A stretch of 64,000 bases of DNA from Ischnura elegans (GCF_921293095.1 NC_060258.1:3224001-3288000), one strand, 5' to 3'; counted from the stretch's first letter, positions 10,903 through 23,094 are shown. Notes: generated by a model not told the origin, from the sequence alone. Numbers and translations: made by a program.

Positions 10903-12138
10903 AATGAAAATGATAAAAAAATATTCACGTAGGTCTCTGGCGTAATTTCATAAATGTGAAAGTAAATTTATTCTTGCTACATTTTCAAGGACTAAATATT
11001 TTATTCCTGTATATATTACTTTTAATTTATTTACTGGTATAAAATTATTTTCATTACAAATGTAAGCCATACATTTCAACGCTTTCGATATAACTTTAGG
11101 CAATTGGTTCCAAGAATAATTTTCAATGTTATGTCAATTTTCATTGTGATTAATCAGTGTTTAATTGCCTGATCTATGTGAGTTTATGTAGTGCTTGTAT
11201 GTAATTTATATGCAGATATGAAGAGAAATTTTTAATAATATACGATTGATGAAGAGAGTGCTGAACCGAGAGACTGGTCTCTTTTAATTGTAGATTTACC
11301 CACATTCCTTTCAATGATTTCATCATTATTGGGTTGTGCCTTGAATGCCTGCATAACAATCACCATGCAATTATTTGTTAAAATGACAATAATATGTCCT
11401 CATGAAAACATTGCTAGCCATGGGTAATGCTTAAATGATCATTGTAAGGAATTTCTTTCTCAGGTGAATGGCCAAAAATTCCATGATAACTGTGTTCCGT
11501 TGATAGGCACGAAGCAAATAACTTCCCCCCGGGTATAAATACATTTTTTACTCAATTGGTCGTATTACACGCGTTATTTTGCGTGTCGAGATGTGTCAAT
11601 TGAGATGACTTTATCATGCACAAATTATCGAAAATTGTGGTCAACATACATATTTTTATTGCAGGTAATGAAAAGCCCAGGTTTTCTGAGTCCGCAAGGG
11701 CATTGCCATCATGTGGATATTTTGGAAGCGAAGTTTGCATGCGCTTCATTGTGATACTATATTACGTTCAAGTGGATGTTTCTATTCACCGCTTTGCAAA
11801 TACCTTACTGTCGTCAAAGGGATGTGCCGCTGTCATTTGCAAATTTATATCTGGACCTTAGTGCATGCCATAGTAATGAATAAAACGTTCTTTTAAAGTA
11901 AATTTAATTCTAAATCCTGATTTTTTTCAATGAAAATTTCAAAATTCAAGACACGCTAGTGCGAGTTTTGTTAATAAACAACGAAAATTTTTTTACATAA
12001 TCTATTCCTGTAATACTTATTTTTCATTTTGTTTTAATATTTGGAATATGAGTTCCCAGGATCAGAAGGAAGAGAAAATTTAATATGATTTAACATTTTC
12101 ATTAAAAATACAAGCATTTTTTTCTAAAGAAAATGGTA
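10903..12138. other. Intergenic sequence, one weak exon-like stretch
   Basis: At 11648-11880 a CAG-bounded segment is open in more than one frame and is followed by AATAAA near 11878. No family is recognisable and no partner exon was found, so no gene is called. Confidence 0.3.
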
Positions 12139-12789
12139 AGTATTAAATGTTAGAACGTAGGTTTGCGCGGCGATGGTTTGATCTACATTTCTTCAGGGTT
12201 TCCTTCCACGTCAGCTTGGTTGTGGACAAGAGTTTCGCTGACTATCCTGCCAGCGTCATCAGGTCGAAGGTTTCGGCTGTTGGTTTCTGCCTCTCTTATA
12301 TACCGTGGCTGGATGGGAGCTGTACTGATTGGCTGTCTGACTGGCCGTTGCTCTCTGATTAGCTCTATCTTTGATGACGCTTTTCCTGGCCCTGTGAAAG
12401 AAGTATTCATTTTCTCTATCGAAATCCAATGGTGTTTTTTGAATTTCTATTGATTCCCTGATTTGTCTGGGGAAGTATCGGCACTCCTTATCTAAAGTTA
12501 TCTAAGTCTTATTCTTCTCCTCAAATTCGATGTCGTGGCCAGGTGCCGACCGCATGCATGTTCGGCGATGGCAGAGAGCTGAAACTTTGTTCTTGGTCGC
12601 CCTTTGATATTCTTTACTCAAGTAAAAATTTCTCCCTTGAAACAGAGCTGATTCTGGGCTGAAACTCCACTGAATGCGCTCAAACTGCCTTGAAACAATA
12701 TTGTCACTGCACTGCACTGCCTTGTCCTCAACAAGAAAAAGGGCACTCAACTGAAACTCTGATGCCATTCTCCCTTGCAAGTCCATTGC

Positions 12790-13165
12790 TTTTGAACTGC
12801 TTCTCCCTTGCTGCATATGTGCCCCACTGATACTGAACTGGACAATAGGCTCAGGCCAGGCCGAATTTATGACACCACTGCATCTCTCTTGCCGCATGTC
12901 TTTACTGCCTTGCCACAGAGCTGCGGCAGCATTGGGTATCCCCTCTCCCTCATGGATTTGAACTGCTTCTCCCTTGCTGCACATGAGCTCTACTGGCACC
13001 GAGCTGGACAGTAGGCTCAAAGGCCAGGCCAACTTAATAACTCCACTGAATCTCTCTTGCCGAATGTCTTAACTGCCCTGCCACAGAGCTGCTGCAGCAT
13101 TTGGGTATCCCTTCTCCCTCATGTATTTGAACTGCTTCTCCCTTGCTGCGCGTGTGCTACCCATC
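12790..13165. repeat. Tandem repeat, about 167 bp, in left arm
   Basis: TTGAACTGCTTCTCCCTTGC recurs at 12792, 12958 and 13127, spacings of 166 and 169 bp, with the intervening sequence also conserved. At least two full units are present. They extend the left arm of the foldback element. Confidence 0.75.
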
Positions 13166-13442
13166 GTAAGGTTTGCCAACATACGGAACCCTTATACCAG
13201 ACATATACGCGACCCCTGTTTTCAGCGGCAATGCATTTTTTTAAATTTTGCTTTTGGCAACACGAATACCTTTTCCCGCGCGTCAAGCTGTCGGTTGCCG
13301 TTATTTCTCTCAAGTTGCTAGGAGCGAGGTGAGCGTGGGTTTTAGCATGAAAAGATTGATGGCATAAATATTTTCCCGGTACTTCGACGTTTGTTAACGG
13401 CAAGAATTAATCGAAATTAAGGTGAAGGGGAGAAGGACGTCG

Positions 13443-13793
13443 ATGGTGGTGACTGCAGTCATAATTGGAGGTAAGCGTTTTAACTTCTCTGATGGCATGT
13501 TTATTCCTTCCATGTTTAGCCATGAGAACGTTGACATTGAATTCGTGTTTTATTCCAGGCACGTATAAGGATTTCAAGCTCCTTTTTCGGGGGTCATGCA
13601 GCCAATAACGAATTCTTCTTTCAACGCGTTGGCGGCTGCCGTCCACTTTTCCTGCCTCATGGATACCCCGGACGAGGAGGATAATACACCGACCGGTCAT
13701 CAATGCCGCGGATGCCGGGCCGTCCGTTAGTCATCCTGCGGAGGACCGGACTCAGTGAGCTCGAGCGGGTTTTCGAAGGAATAAAGAATGCGG
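13443..13793 (+). CDS. Candidate 5' exons of an unknown small gene
   Basis: A short exon with ATG at 13443 could end at 13470 before GTAAGC. A second could run from 13559 (after TTCCAG) to 13793 before GTATGT. In the second, an ORF from ATG 13703 (MPRMPGRPLVILRR...) ends in phase 1 and fits the phase of the terminal exon at 20051. Joined, they give a protein of about 79 residues. The competing ORF from the first ATG stops soon after the splice. The region is CpG-richer than its surroundings, as promoters and first exons often are. It lies between the foldback arms, so it may be captured host sequence or a host gene flanked by two insertions. The product is not recognised. Confidence 0.3.
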
Positions 13794-14424
13794 GTATGTT
13801 TCGCTATAGTGCAATGTATATTTACTGCTTATACTTATTAGTTACTGCTGAATGTTTTGGAAGCTTACGTGGTTTTCGTTTGGAGTTCACACATAGCCTA
13901 AGTAACGAGTCATCGCTTCGTTTTTCATTTAACTATGATGCAAAGCGCGTGCTTCCTCAGAGATAATTTAAGTTTTGCTTTCTATAATTTGAATGGTTCA
14001 CATTAATGCACCATATAACTAATAAGCCAAGTAAAGGAGAGTTTTTCATGTGCAATTTTGCTAATTTGATTTTGAGTTAAGTCGTTTGTGACTCTCATCA
14101 GTCATGTTTCTTCTCTTTTTCAGGAGCATCTAACTTCCATGACTTCTTTCATTTGTAATATTTTTGTATGTGCTTTTAACAATTATTAATTTATTGATGT
14201 ATTTTCATGTTCTAATAAATTGTGTCTTGAAAAATGTTGTGGTCATTGCAGTTATAATAACTATTGTTGATCGCAATCACCTATCCATCTCTTATCATGC
14301 ATGCAAAATTGTGGGAGAAATCTGTTATGTGATCATCCACTGTTGGCTGGGTTGCGCAAGTTGTTAATTGACTGTGTTTCGTATGATTTGACAAGGGAAT
14401 TATAATGGATTGGGTAGGGGAAAT

Positions 14425-14640
14425 GTATTCAGCCAAACAAGGGAGTTTCAGCCTGGCATACAAGGGAGGTTCAGCCTAGCTATCCAATGGAGTTTCAGTC
14501 TTGCTGGCCAAGGGAGTTTCAGTCTAGCTGGTCGCCAAGGGAGTTTCAGTCTAGTTAGTGGCCAAGGGAGTTTCAGTGTAGCTAGCCAAGGGAGTTTCAG
14601 TTTAGTCAGCCAAGGGAGTTTCATTGGAGTAGCTGGAGTT
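14425..14640. repeat. Minisatellite, about 24-27 bp, in right arm
   Basis: About eight units contain CAAGGGAGTTTCAGTCTAG-like sequence at spacings of 24-27 bp. The reverse complement CTGAAACTCCCTTG matches motifs in the left arm. The array happens to be open on the plus strand (SFSL-rich peptide), which I take as chance from the period, not a gene. Confidence 0.8.
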
Positions 14641-15203
14641 CTTTATTGCACTGCTACTGCACTGCCATCCCTCTTCCAAACTCCACTGGTTTGTTTCAAT
14701 TTCAATGCAGTTTCAGCATAGAAGCAAGGCAGTGAGTTTCAAGGTAGTTTCAGCCCAGTTTCAGTCAAGTTGCAAGGAAGAAATTTTTACCTGAGTAATC
14801 CTCACATGCATGGAGCGGCAAGTTTCCCTATTTAGGATTTTCCATTGGAGCAAGGCACCTTGTATACCCCCTCATACAGTTCTTGAGGAATCATGTCCTT
14901 GTGCCCGGGGAGGAAGTCTCTTATCTTGGTCACTTGGTACAGTATATAAGAGAGGCAGAAACTAAGAGCCGACATCTTCGGCCTGAAGACGCTGGCCGGA
15001 TGGTCAGCGAAACTTGTCCACAAGCAAGCTGGCGCGGAAGGAAACCTTGAAGAAGTGCAGAGATCCAGTATTAAATATTTAAAATATCAAAATATAATAA
15101 CCCATACAAAAAATCTGTGCTGTGGCTGTACTGAAGCTGCACTGTAACTGTGATAAAAGGACTGTTCTGTAACTCTACTTAGACTGCACTTGAATTGAAA
15201 CAT

Positions 15204-15345
15204 CACAATACAGTTATAGCATAGTCACCGTGGAGTTGTCATAGCACAGTCACAATACAGTTACCTTAGCACAGTCATAGTGCAGTCGCCATAGCACAGC
15301 CACAGTGCAGCTGCCATAGCAGAGTCACAGTGCAGTTGCCATAGC
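15204..15345. repeat. 25-bp minisatellite
   Basis: Five to six units of CATAGCACAGTCACAGTGCA-type sequence with period 25 lie just outside the right arm of the foldback element. No coding potential is seen. Confidence 0.8.
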
Positions 15346-15360
15346 ACATTTTTTACTGTA

Positions 15361-17060
15361 ATACTCTTTCCATGAATCAATAATTGACCGTCTTGATGTG
15401 GCTATTGCATTCCCTGTATATCTAAATGAAAACAAGAAGCAGAATTAAATCAAGATAGGCTAATTAGCAAAGATATATAGTTCCCTTTTTAGGTGTTTGT
15501 GAAGATTGGTTGCCTGATCCAATCAGAAAACCGCAGAGATATGACAGTGGCCAAAACGACTACACTCATTCGAATGTTGACTAGTCTAAGGAAAGATAGT
15601 CCATATTCCTAACAGACACTCACTGAATTTTTTACATTCCATTTCCTTAATATGAACAAAGTTGATGGTACTAAAAACATTGCTATCGAAGCACTTAGGT
15701 TCAATGAGAAAAATTGACAAATCTTATTCTGCACATCAACTGTCACTCAACATAAAAACCACCAAAATGTACTACAGTGCTATTTGTCTAGTACACATAT
15801 GCCCACCTCGATAGTTTATGTTGATGAAGTTTAAATGCTAACGCCGTGGAACACAATAAATGACAGACGATGAGGGCTCAGGGAAGCCCTTCAAGGATAC
15901 AACACACCGGGGCCGGGACCCAAGCCAGTGGCTTATACGCCCGATCACCCGGGGAGGGGGAGGAAAGGTGGGAAAAAGGAAAGAGGCGCCGCCGCGATAG
16001 GAGCCCAACGACGCATCTGGGAGAGGAAAGGTGCGGAAGGGAGGAGACGGGGAAAAACGCCTCAACGCTTTAGAAGCGAAAAGGGCCCACTAAATTGCGA
16101 AACCAAGCATACGCAATTAATTTTCTACCAATTTTAGCAATGTTCCTGTGAGGAAGAAAAATCCAGCGATCAAATCGGTAGATACAATAAATGACAATAA
16201 GATATGAAAATAAAATAAATTTATTAAATACAAATAAACTCATGATTATAAACATAAAAATGAAAGTCTTGTTAAGGCATGGCCGCTCTATTCATTTTCC
16301 TCGTTGGCTTCCTTCCTGAAATCAAAAGAAAAACACATTACACACTGATATAAAATAAAGTGTTACGTCAAAATTTGACTTAAATTTGTCAAAATTTAAT
16401 TTTACAGAAGTTTAGTACGCAGCCACGACGCTAACTGCACACCATCGTGATAACATAATGTCATATTATGCTGTTCACCCAATTTGAGGTCAGTTTTAAT
16501 AGAATACCGAAGATCTTTAGTTGTTGCTGTGCTATTAACAGAGTGAAAATAAAGATATGCCTTTTTTTCAACTCTCGTGCTTCGCAAGGAGTTGATTGCG
16601 AGTCGTCGGAATCAATCGTGGAGAGTGGATTCATCGCGAACCACACGGATTTCAGCAAAATTGACGATACCACTTCACCCGCAAGAAAATTTCCCGGGTG
16701 AGCCGCTAATTTTGATGTAATTGAAGTAGCGTTCACTTCTTTACGCTCTTAGCGTGGATCTTTCATCGGCGCATCCATCGTACAGAGCAGAATTCAGAGG
16801 ATGAGAGCACGTAAACAAGTAATGTTACAACCGGTACAACACCAATGCTATCCAACAAAGATGGCTAATAATTGGCGGAAGGTGTTCTTTTGACCAAACT
16901 TTACCAAAATAATAAGCAAGCTGGAGCTATACATTGCCGCAGTAATGTCAACATATTTTCTTATATAATTTACGTATTCATTTTCTCATAGAAATAATAG
17001 TTGATCGTAATATGAAATAAATATAGGAAATACTTTCTCCCGTCAATGACTAGTGAAAGT
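15361..17060. other. Intergenic or intronic stretch, GC-rich island, unassigned ORF
   Basis: A GC-rich island lies at about 15890-16090, with no gene recognised in it. On the minus strand at 16402-16736 two overlapping open frames occur, one ending YHDGVQLASWLRTKLL. It resembles no family I can name and lacks clear partner exons. Confidence 0.3.
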
Positions 17061-17222
17061 CCAGTTCTGTCACAGTGCAGTTTGAGCCAGAGTACAGTTC
17101 CAGTCATGTTACCCAGCCCAGGCACAGTCCACTTTGAGCCACAGTACAGTTCCAGTCATGTTATCTAGCCCAGTCACAAAGGAGTTTGAGCCACAGTACA
17201 GTTCAAGTCATGTTTTCTAGCC
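17052..17222. repeat. Tandem repeat, about 59 bp, three units
   Basis: TTGAGCCACAGTACAGTTC recurs three times at a spacing near 59 bp, each time followed by AGTCATGTT. The CACAGT/CAGTT vocabulary resembles the 15204-15345 array, so the two may share an origin. Confidence 0.65.
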
Positions 17223-20050
17223 CTTGGTATTTGTATTTTATGAAGACGCTAATGTTGGGTAACGAGTCACAATCAAAACTTTTCATTTTCTTTAATGAAG
17301 GGAACTACACTATTTTATTAGAGGGCATTTGATACATTAATATGTTTTGAAAACAAACGGAATACAAAAAATTCCATTTTGTAACATTGTGATGGTAATG
17401 CAGTTTTATTATAAATCTTGTGCCATCTGGGTATGTACTCTATTTAAATCTTGTTCCTTAACCGGCAGACAACAAGCATTTCGGGAGTAATTTCGAGCAG
17501 GCTCTTAACAAGCAGGGGTCAGTTGGTTGTATGTTTCACTGGTCATTCTACGAACAGAAAACCGTGATGAGGCTCTTTTAAGGCAGGGCAGGTTGGTTGT
17601 GTTTCTCTTCAAACATGGAATGAACTATCAACAGTGCGTTTGCTCTCCCCTATTGAAAAAAAACTGAAAATTTGAATGGATTTTCCCAAATACTTCCAAA
17701 TATGCAATTGATTTTTGAAATGCTACAATGAAATTTCAAATATTCGATCGAATTTCTAAATATGCAATCAAATACGCGGAAGTTTAATTGAATTATTTGA
17801 AGAAAATATCATCCGCTAAATCAGAAATTATGTCTGCTTGAAATCGTAATCACGAGCGTCCAACGAAGTCAACATGAATGATATGTCCATTGCCTCAGTC
17901 CACCCTTTTTGAATTTCCGCCATAAAGTGAATCGCTCCTCACCTTGCAGTGTACTCTTTTGTTCGGCGTAGTCACGTTGCGTTGGTCTTTCCGCTCGCGA
18001 GCCAATAAGAACTCGTCTTTGAGAATGGATGCTGTGGATCAGCAGAAAATGCAGACTAAATTCGATGCCCCACGGTCAAATTTGCATCAAAATATTTGCA
18101 TCAAAATTTGATGCAACTGACGCGCACTCTGTCCCGCGGTCAACATTTCATCCAACTGGCTTTTGGTCCTATTGTTTGTACAAATCACCGATTTGTACAA
18201 ATGAATACGACAGGTTCTAAATTTTCATCCATTTGGATGAAACCAAGCAATCACAGGGCTTTTGACAAAAAAGCATCGCCAAGAGCTGTCACACAGGCTA
18301 AATATGTTAAACTTATTTATCGTCTGTATGAGTATTTTAATTAATAATTATGGACACAAAAATAAACTTTGTTGTAATCCACACAGTATGCATTAAAAAC
18401 CAAACCGATTCCCACCTTTTCAGGTGGTTATCTTAATCGTTTATCTCTATATAAGGACTTGAAAAGATCGAAACCGGTCGTTTTTTTTCACTAGTACTGT
18501 ATGGAATACTAAAAGGTTTAGTTTTTAATTTATAATATCACCATACCACGAAGTGAATTCACAAAACATTATTTAAAATATATTTATGCGTTCGTGATCG
18601 TCTATTTCATCGCCTGGTGTGGTCCTAAAAGTAAATATGAGCTACAATTGGTCTTTATGATTGGCAATGGAAGCTCTTAACTAGGAAATCCGTAATAATT
18701 AGTTGATTATTAACCCCTCAAGCGCGGCGGGCATTTAATTATATCCCATAAATAAAAACCCATCCTAGAAGCCGGATGAGATTTAAATGAGTTCGCCTTT
18801 TTGGCATACTATCATTCATTAATTTATATCTTTCATAATATAAGATCTGTATCGTTGAAAATTTTTGTAAAATTGCGTAATATAATGCGCTAATATATAA
18901 TAATTGTTGTTTTATGTATCTCCTTTTATGAACTAATGAATAAATTTTCAATTTAGAAAGATTTTAATTTGGTTTCGAATAAGCTACGAGACTTCTTATA
19001 TTCCATGCATTAAAAAAATACAATTACATGATGTTATTTAGTTATTTTTGGTTGAAAATTTCATAACAGATTGGATACTTTCGATGGGATTACCCGTTTC
19101 GCCTACTTGAAAATTTACCACTCCACCCACTTCACTGACTTTTTTCCATTATTACCGTATCATTTCATATAAGTAATCACGTGCTAATGTTTCAAACGTC
19201 AATATGTGAATATTCAAATGATTTACCTTTGAAAATCTACTTCGTGTGACATGATTTGAAGCTATCCAAACATTATCCCACTACACATTTTTCACACCAG
19301 TACACGCAGTCTCTTCATTTCCCACATTAGGCACAAACTGCACACCTCCTTTGAGACTTTGATTTCTTCCTAGCTGCAGGAAATGTCTTAAGTAAATGTA
19401 TTTCTGTGAGTCTTGGAACTAGATTGTGTAATGAGTGACGGCCATGTCCAAGCAATTCGTATGACGGTGGATATTTCAAAAATATTATCTCGACCAATGG
19501 CACGGGAAATCATAAGTCATTTTTTACGTGTTTTTCCTATGATCAACATATGAATTGAGGACTGCCGCATTCAATAGTCTCCTAAATGACTTCATACACT
19601 ACTTGTAATGGCGTTTTCTTTCCATTAGGTAGGAATCCAATAACAGGTACTTGAAATTCACCCCACCAATGAATTTACTATAACCTAACTCACAAACAGA
19701 CTTCCGAGTCTCTTTTTTGCCTTTCAATACCATTCTCTTTTCGTAGGATCCCCAATTATTAAAAATACCACACACAGGAAGTACACCCGATGAGAATTTC
19801 AACACACTGCCTGAAAGAACACCACAGAGCATGAATGACTCTAGTGGACTGAAGCTAGCGCGTGGTTTCGAAGGTCCATCAAAAGACGATAAAATATCTC
19901 GAAGGGGCCAGGAGTTTCTCATTCACTATGACTTATATTTATTTCTGAGATATAATCAAGAATTACATTTTACTGAACTCTGAAGGTGGTGGCATTCATG
20001 ATGTATTCACATCTGTATGTTAAGTGTTGATTCTTTGTTGTCCCTACTAG
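17223..20050. other. Mostly non-coding; palindrome cluster and one minus ORF
   Basis: A diverged two-unit tandem repeat containing AGTTGGTTGT lies near 17500-17610. A group of short palindromes lies at 18081-18242. A 107-codon minus-strand open frame at 19599-19922 has no recognised family or clear splice partners. The rest is AT-rich and may be intron of the candidate small gene. Confidence 0.35.
18081..18242. repeat. Cluster of short palindromes
   Basis: Near-perfect palindromes occur at 18097-18115 (TGCATCAAAATTTGATGCA), as tandem TTTGTACAAAT at 18175-18185 and 18191-18202, and at 18223-18242 (TTTCATCC with GGATGAAA). TTTGCATCAAAA is also repeated at 18081-18092. Confidence 0.5.
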
Positions 20051-20196
20051 GTGCTGTGAGGAATTCTAAGTGGGGAGAGGTAACCCAAGCGGCCATTGCC
20101 GATCACGTGCAAGAGTGGTTGAAGTATGGTAAACTCCGTCACGAAAGAAAATCTAATAAGGGTGCTTCGAAAAACAATTATTGTAAAAAATGTTGA
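20051..20196 (+). CDS. Terminal exon of an unknown small gene
   Basis: After the acceptor CTACTAG the frame (phase 1) reads 47 complete codons to TGA at 20194-20196. AATAAA follows immediately at 20197-20202, which supports a 3' end. The peptide contains RNSKWGEVTQAAIADHV and ends in a basic, Cys-containing tail (NNYCKKC). The upstream donor with matching phase is at 13793. I do not recognise the product. Confidence 0.45.
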
Positions 20197-20202
20197 AATA
20201 AA
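20197..20202 (+). terminator. Poly(A) signal directly after the stop
   Basis: AATAAA abuts the TGA of the exon ending at 20196. So short a 3' UTR is unusual, but it agrees with a terminal exon. Confidence 0.45.
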
Positions 20203-20544
20203 TTTCTAATCGTTAAAACATTTCTTGTTTCACTGCATTAATAATTACACTCTCCTGCCTCTTCAATTAATTAATGAGCAAAGAGATGTTAATTAAATAA
20301 GACTTGATTTATTGCCCTTTAAAATGGCTGCTTTGCACATAGAGCATCATGATAAGCCCTGTATACAATGCCCAGTATAACAGACGGTTATTCTGGGCAT
20401 GTTTTTAAGAGTAATAACTCCAATTTCGGTTAGGTCATTAATATTTGTTTATTGCTGTATTGAATTTTAAACTATCCCTGTTAAAAATTACCCATTAGTC
20501 CTCATTGAAAAAAACCTATAGGGAATGATATTCCCCATTAAATT

Positions 20545-20690
20545 TCAAAGGGGAACATATTGTCCCTATGGGTACTCAATGGGGAATATATTGTCCCTAT
20601 GGGTACTCAATGGGGAATATATTGTCCCTATGGGTACTCAATGGGGAATGAATATCTCTTATGGGTTTTCAATGGGGAATGCCAAGTATT
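20545..20690. repeat. 31-bp tandem repeat, left subterminal array
   Basis: TTGTCCCTATGGGTACTCAA recurs with period 31 (TGTCCC at 20561, 20592 and 20623), plus a diverged fourth unit. The AATGGGGAAT words match the right-end array. Confidence 0.85.
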
Positions 20691-20983
20691 TTCACAACTT
20701 TTAGTAACTATGGAAAATATTTATTTGGCGTTTAAAATATCTTAGTTACATATTTTGCCCATTATATTACGAAATTATTTTTTAATATAATGGATTAAAT
20801 ATCGTATTTGGAAACTAGCGCCACAACGACCGGCGGCCATCTTGCATACGAGTGACCCAAGAGCCATTGCAAATGAATTGTTTACATTCGTAGTTACTGT
20901 ATTTTGTGACCGTTTTGTGACTTTGCGAATTTAGTTGTGCTGTAGAATCCTCTTTTACAAGAAAATTTACGTTGAAGTACGCA

Positions 20984-21052
20984 ATGGAAGAGGAAAATAA
21001 TCCGTGTTTCGCAGTGAAGACTGGCAAAAAGGCATCAACACATCTCCGCTGA
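20984..21052 (+). CDS. Possible first exon of a small ORF inside the piggyBac-like element
   Basis: An ORF of 22 codons (MEEENNPCFAVKTGKK...) ends in TGA at 21050-21052, and a GTAAGT donor lies at 21068. Upstream near 20838 is GGCGGCCATCTTG, a YY1-type promoter motif. The stop before the donor means it does not simply join to 21943-22086, unless it is mutated or spliced differently. It may be the decayed start of a captured host gene. Confidence 0.2.
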   Translation: MEEENNPCFAVKTGKKASTHLR

Positions 21053-21942
21053 GCTGACCATGTAAATGTAAGTACATGAAACATTTTTTCTATTCGTTAG
21101 TAAATCACCGAACATTTGTATGCATTGATACGATTAATGGACCGCTAACTTCATTTCAATAAGTATTTAAGATTATTAATTACTATGTTCACAGTGTAAT
21201 TACAATTTAGCATGATCTTTCCTTTCTCGGCCATAGTAAAAATACAATCCATTAAGACCGATTAAGTTGAAATATCAGGGTTCTCGCAGAAGAATCCACT
21301 TTGTTAGCAGTCCATTATGGCATCCAGTTCGTAATGGTATTAAATTATCAATCTCAATTAGCTCGTATACGAAGGGTATTTTCTTGAAAAATGAATAACC
21401 ATCGGTAAGATATTATGTCGAAGAATTATAGTAATTAATAAGCTGTTCAAAACATTGCCATCGCAATTTAAATCTCTCCGATCACTATCATTTAGGTATT
21501 GATTTGTACTTGAGTACATTTTTCACAAATGCCTAAATTGCAATGAAAGTCTTAAAGAGTTATATTGTTATCAATTGCTATAGAATGTTACTAAAATTGA
21601 ATGTCAATTCAATTCTATTGAAATGTCAACTATTTATGTTAGGGGTTCCACTTACCCCGGTGTTCCTTACGCAGTTAACGGGTATATATAAATATTTATA
21701 AAAAAATAACCTGTTTGTTGAGCACAGAATAGATACTTGTTAGGAAGTTGAGCCTAGCATTTTGTTCGCCACGTTGATGCATGCACATAAATATGAATGC
21801 GTTAGAGTGGGAGTGCATAAATAGGCTTGCAAGATGCCATGTGTAAATGTAATAAATAGGTAGATTTCCTGCAGGATAGGTTAATAGCAAATGATATAAC
21901 CTTGTTTTTATTACTAATATTCTATATTTATTTGCAGGGACA

Positions 21943-22086
21943 ATGGAGAGAGTCTGGAGTCAGGATGACAACCTGAAAAGGGATATACCAACTAAACTAA
22001 AGCAAGTTATCACAAAGGCATTTGCCACCAAAAGTTGTGACATGGTTAAATACCAAAGGAAGAAGCTACTAAAAAGGAGCAAATAA
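21943..22086 (+). CDS. Possible terminal exon, 47-codon Lys-rich ORF
   Basis: A good acceptor (TATTTATTTGCAG) ends at 21937, and the frame from ATG 21943 stays open to TAA at 22084-22086. The peptide (ERVWSQDDNLKRDIP..., ending KLLKRSK) is basic and looks like the C-terminus of a real protein. The strand is opposite to the transposase relic. I do not recognise the product. Confidence 0.3.
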   Translation: MERVWSQDDNLKRDIPTKLKQVITKAFATKSCDMVKYQRKKLLKRSK

Positions 22087-22429
22087 TACTTCACATGTCT
22101 ATCCAGACTGATGATGGATGCAAATGCTACCAGCTAAGATATTGATTGTTCATTCCCTGTCAGCCTTTGTAATACTCGCATACCATTCACATCAATCCCC
22201 TGATCGACCCCAAACACCACGAACTGAAAGAATTTGAACACAATTGTAATATTGGTTTGTATGAGACATTTGAAGTGGTGTTTGTTAACCAATTCGGTCC
22301 AAATTTTGATATTTTGTTAATAGTTACTTGCTCTTTCATTTGCTTGAAGTATATACTACCAACTATGGTTTACTGTGTGCAAAAATAAAAGCATTCAAAA
22401 TTAAATTAAATACTTTACATAATTGGAGA

Positions 22430-23010
22430 TAATTCTTTAGGGCTTGAAATGTTCCAAACATAGTGGCTTTTTGCACACATCATACTACCACATGGATTCT
22501 CTTCTTATCTTTTTCTCCAAGCACACTACACGTTTTGCCATCCTTTTACCTTTACTTTTTTGGTATCTGTACACTCCAAGGAATGCCTGGTGTTCATTAT
22601 TGTAACATATCCTTCTTGTCCTTCCATTTGCATTAATGTTATTACTGCAATATGATATGGCTTCACCTTTTTGGAGTTTTAATTCGTCTGTATCTTTAGG
22701 CATATTTTTGCATTTAGATCACAAAGTACAGTACATTAGTTCCTAAGGTGTGTAACTTGTGAAACAAATCTGGTGAATTATACCAATTATCAACATACAA
22801 TTAATATCCTTTGTTTAGAAGATTATACACGGCCATCAAATCCAATACTACCTTTGTATTAACAAGAATATTGTTTACTTCATCATTTCCAACATACATT
22901 TTAAAGTTATGTGTATAACCATAGCTGGAATTGCATAATTTGTACAGTTTTACCCTAAATCTTGCCCTCTTTAACCTTTTGTATTGTTAAAGAGTAGCAA
23001 GCCTGTCAAC
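22430..23010 (-). pseudogene. piggyBac transposase relic
   Basis: The reverse strand reads RFRVKLYKLC near 22960, then VVLDLMAVYNLLNKGY and LYVDNWYNSPDLFHKL with an intervening stop. ELKLQKGEAISYC follows, and finally CKKPLCLEHF from the Cys-rich C-terminus. DNW-Y is the family motif holding the second catalytic Asp; the first is not seen. Stops and frame changes and a missing N-terminal half show it is dead. Compare the intact copy at 49869-51683, which is a different lineage. Confidence 0.75.
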
Positions 23011-23094
23011 AAATTTATGTTATACAATGTAAAAAATTTTTAATTTAGCATTAAATTCATATCAATGGAACAATTGTTTTTATTCATTCTCTTT

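Larger units (their letters stand above)
12180..15065. mobile_element. Foldback-type element with long complex arms
   Basis: Arms of several hundred bp face each other. Sequence at 12180-12320 and 12600-12720 recurs inverted at about 14700-14800 and 14925-15065, sharing for example GTTTCGCTGAC and CCTCTCTTATATAC. Both arms contain tandem arrays rich in CTGAAACTCCCTTG. Long inverted arms with internal direct repeats are typical of Foldback/Galileo-type elements. AGTATTAAAT flanks the unit at 12139-12148 and 15067-15076, a possible target duplication, although the left side then carries 31 extra bp. The core holds exon-like, CpG-rich sequence (about 13200-13800) instead of a recognisable transposase. 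Confidence 0.6.

Noticed and set aside
14410..14721. A 103-codon plus-strand ORF rich in GSFSL repeats
   Set aside because: It is the 24-27 bp minisatellite read in frame; no splice sites or promoter support a protein.
15890..16090. GC-rich island as an rDNA fragment
   Set aside because: I could not match it to conserved 18S, 5.8S or 28S landmarks.
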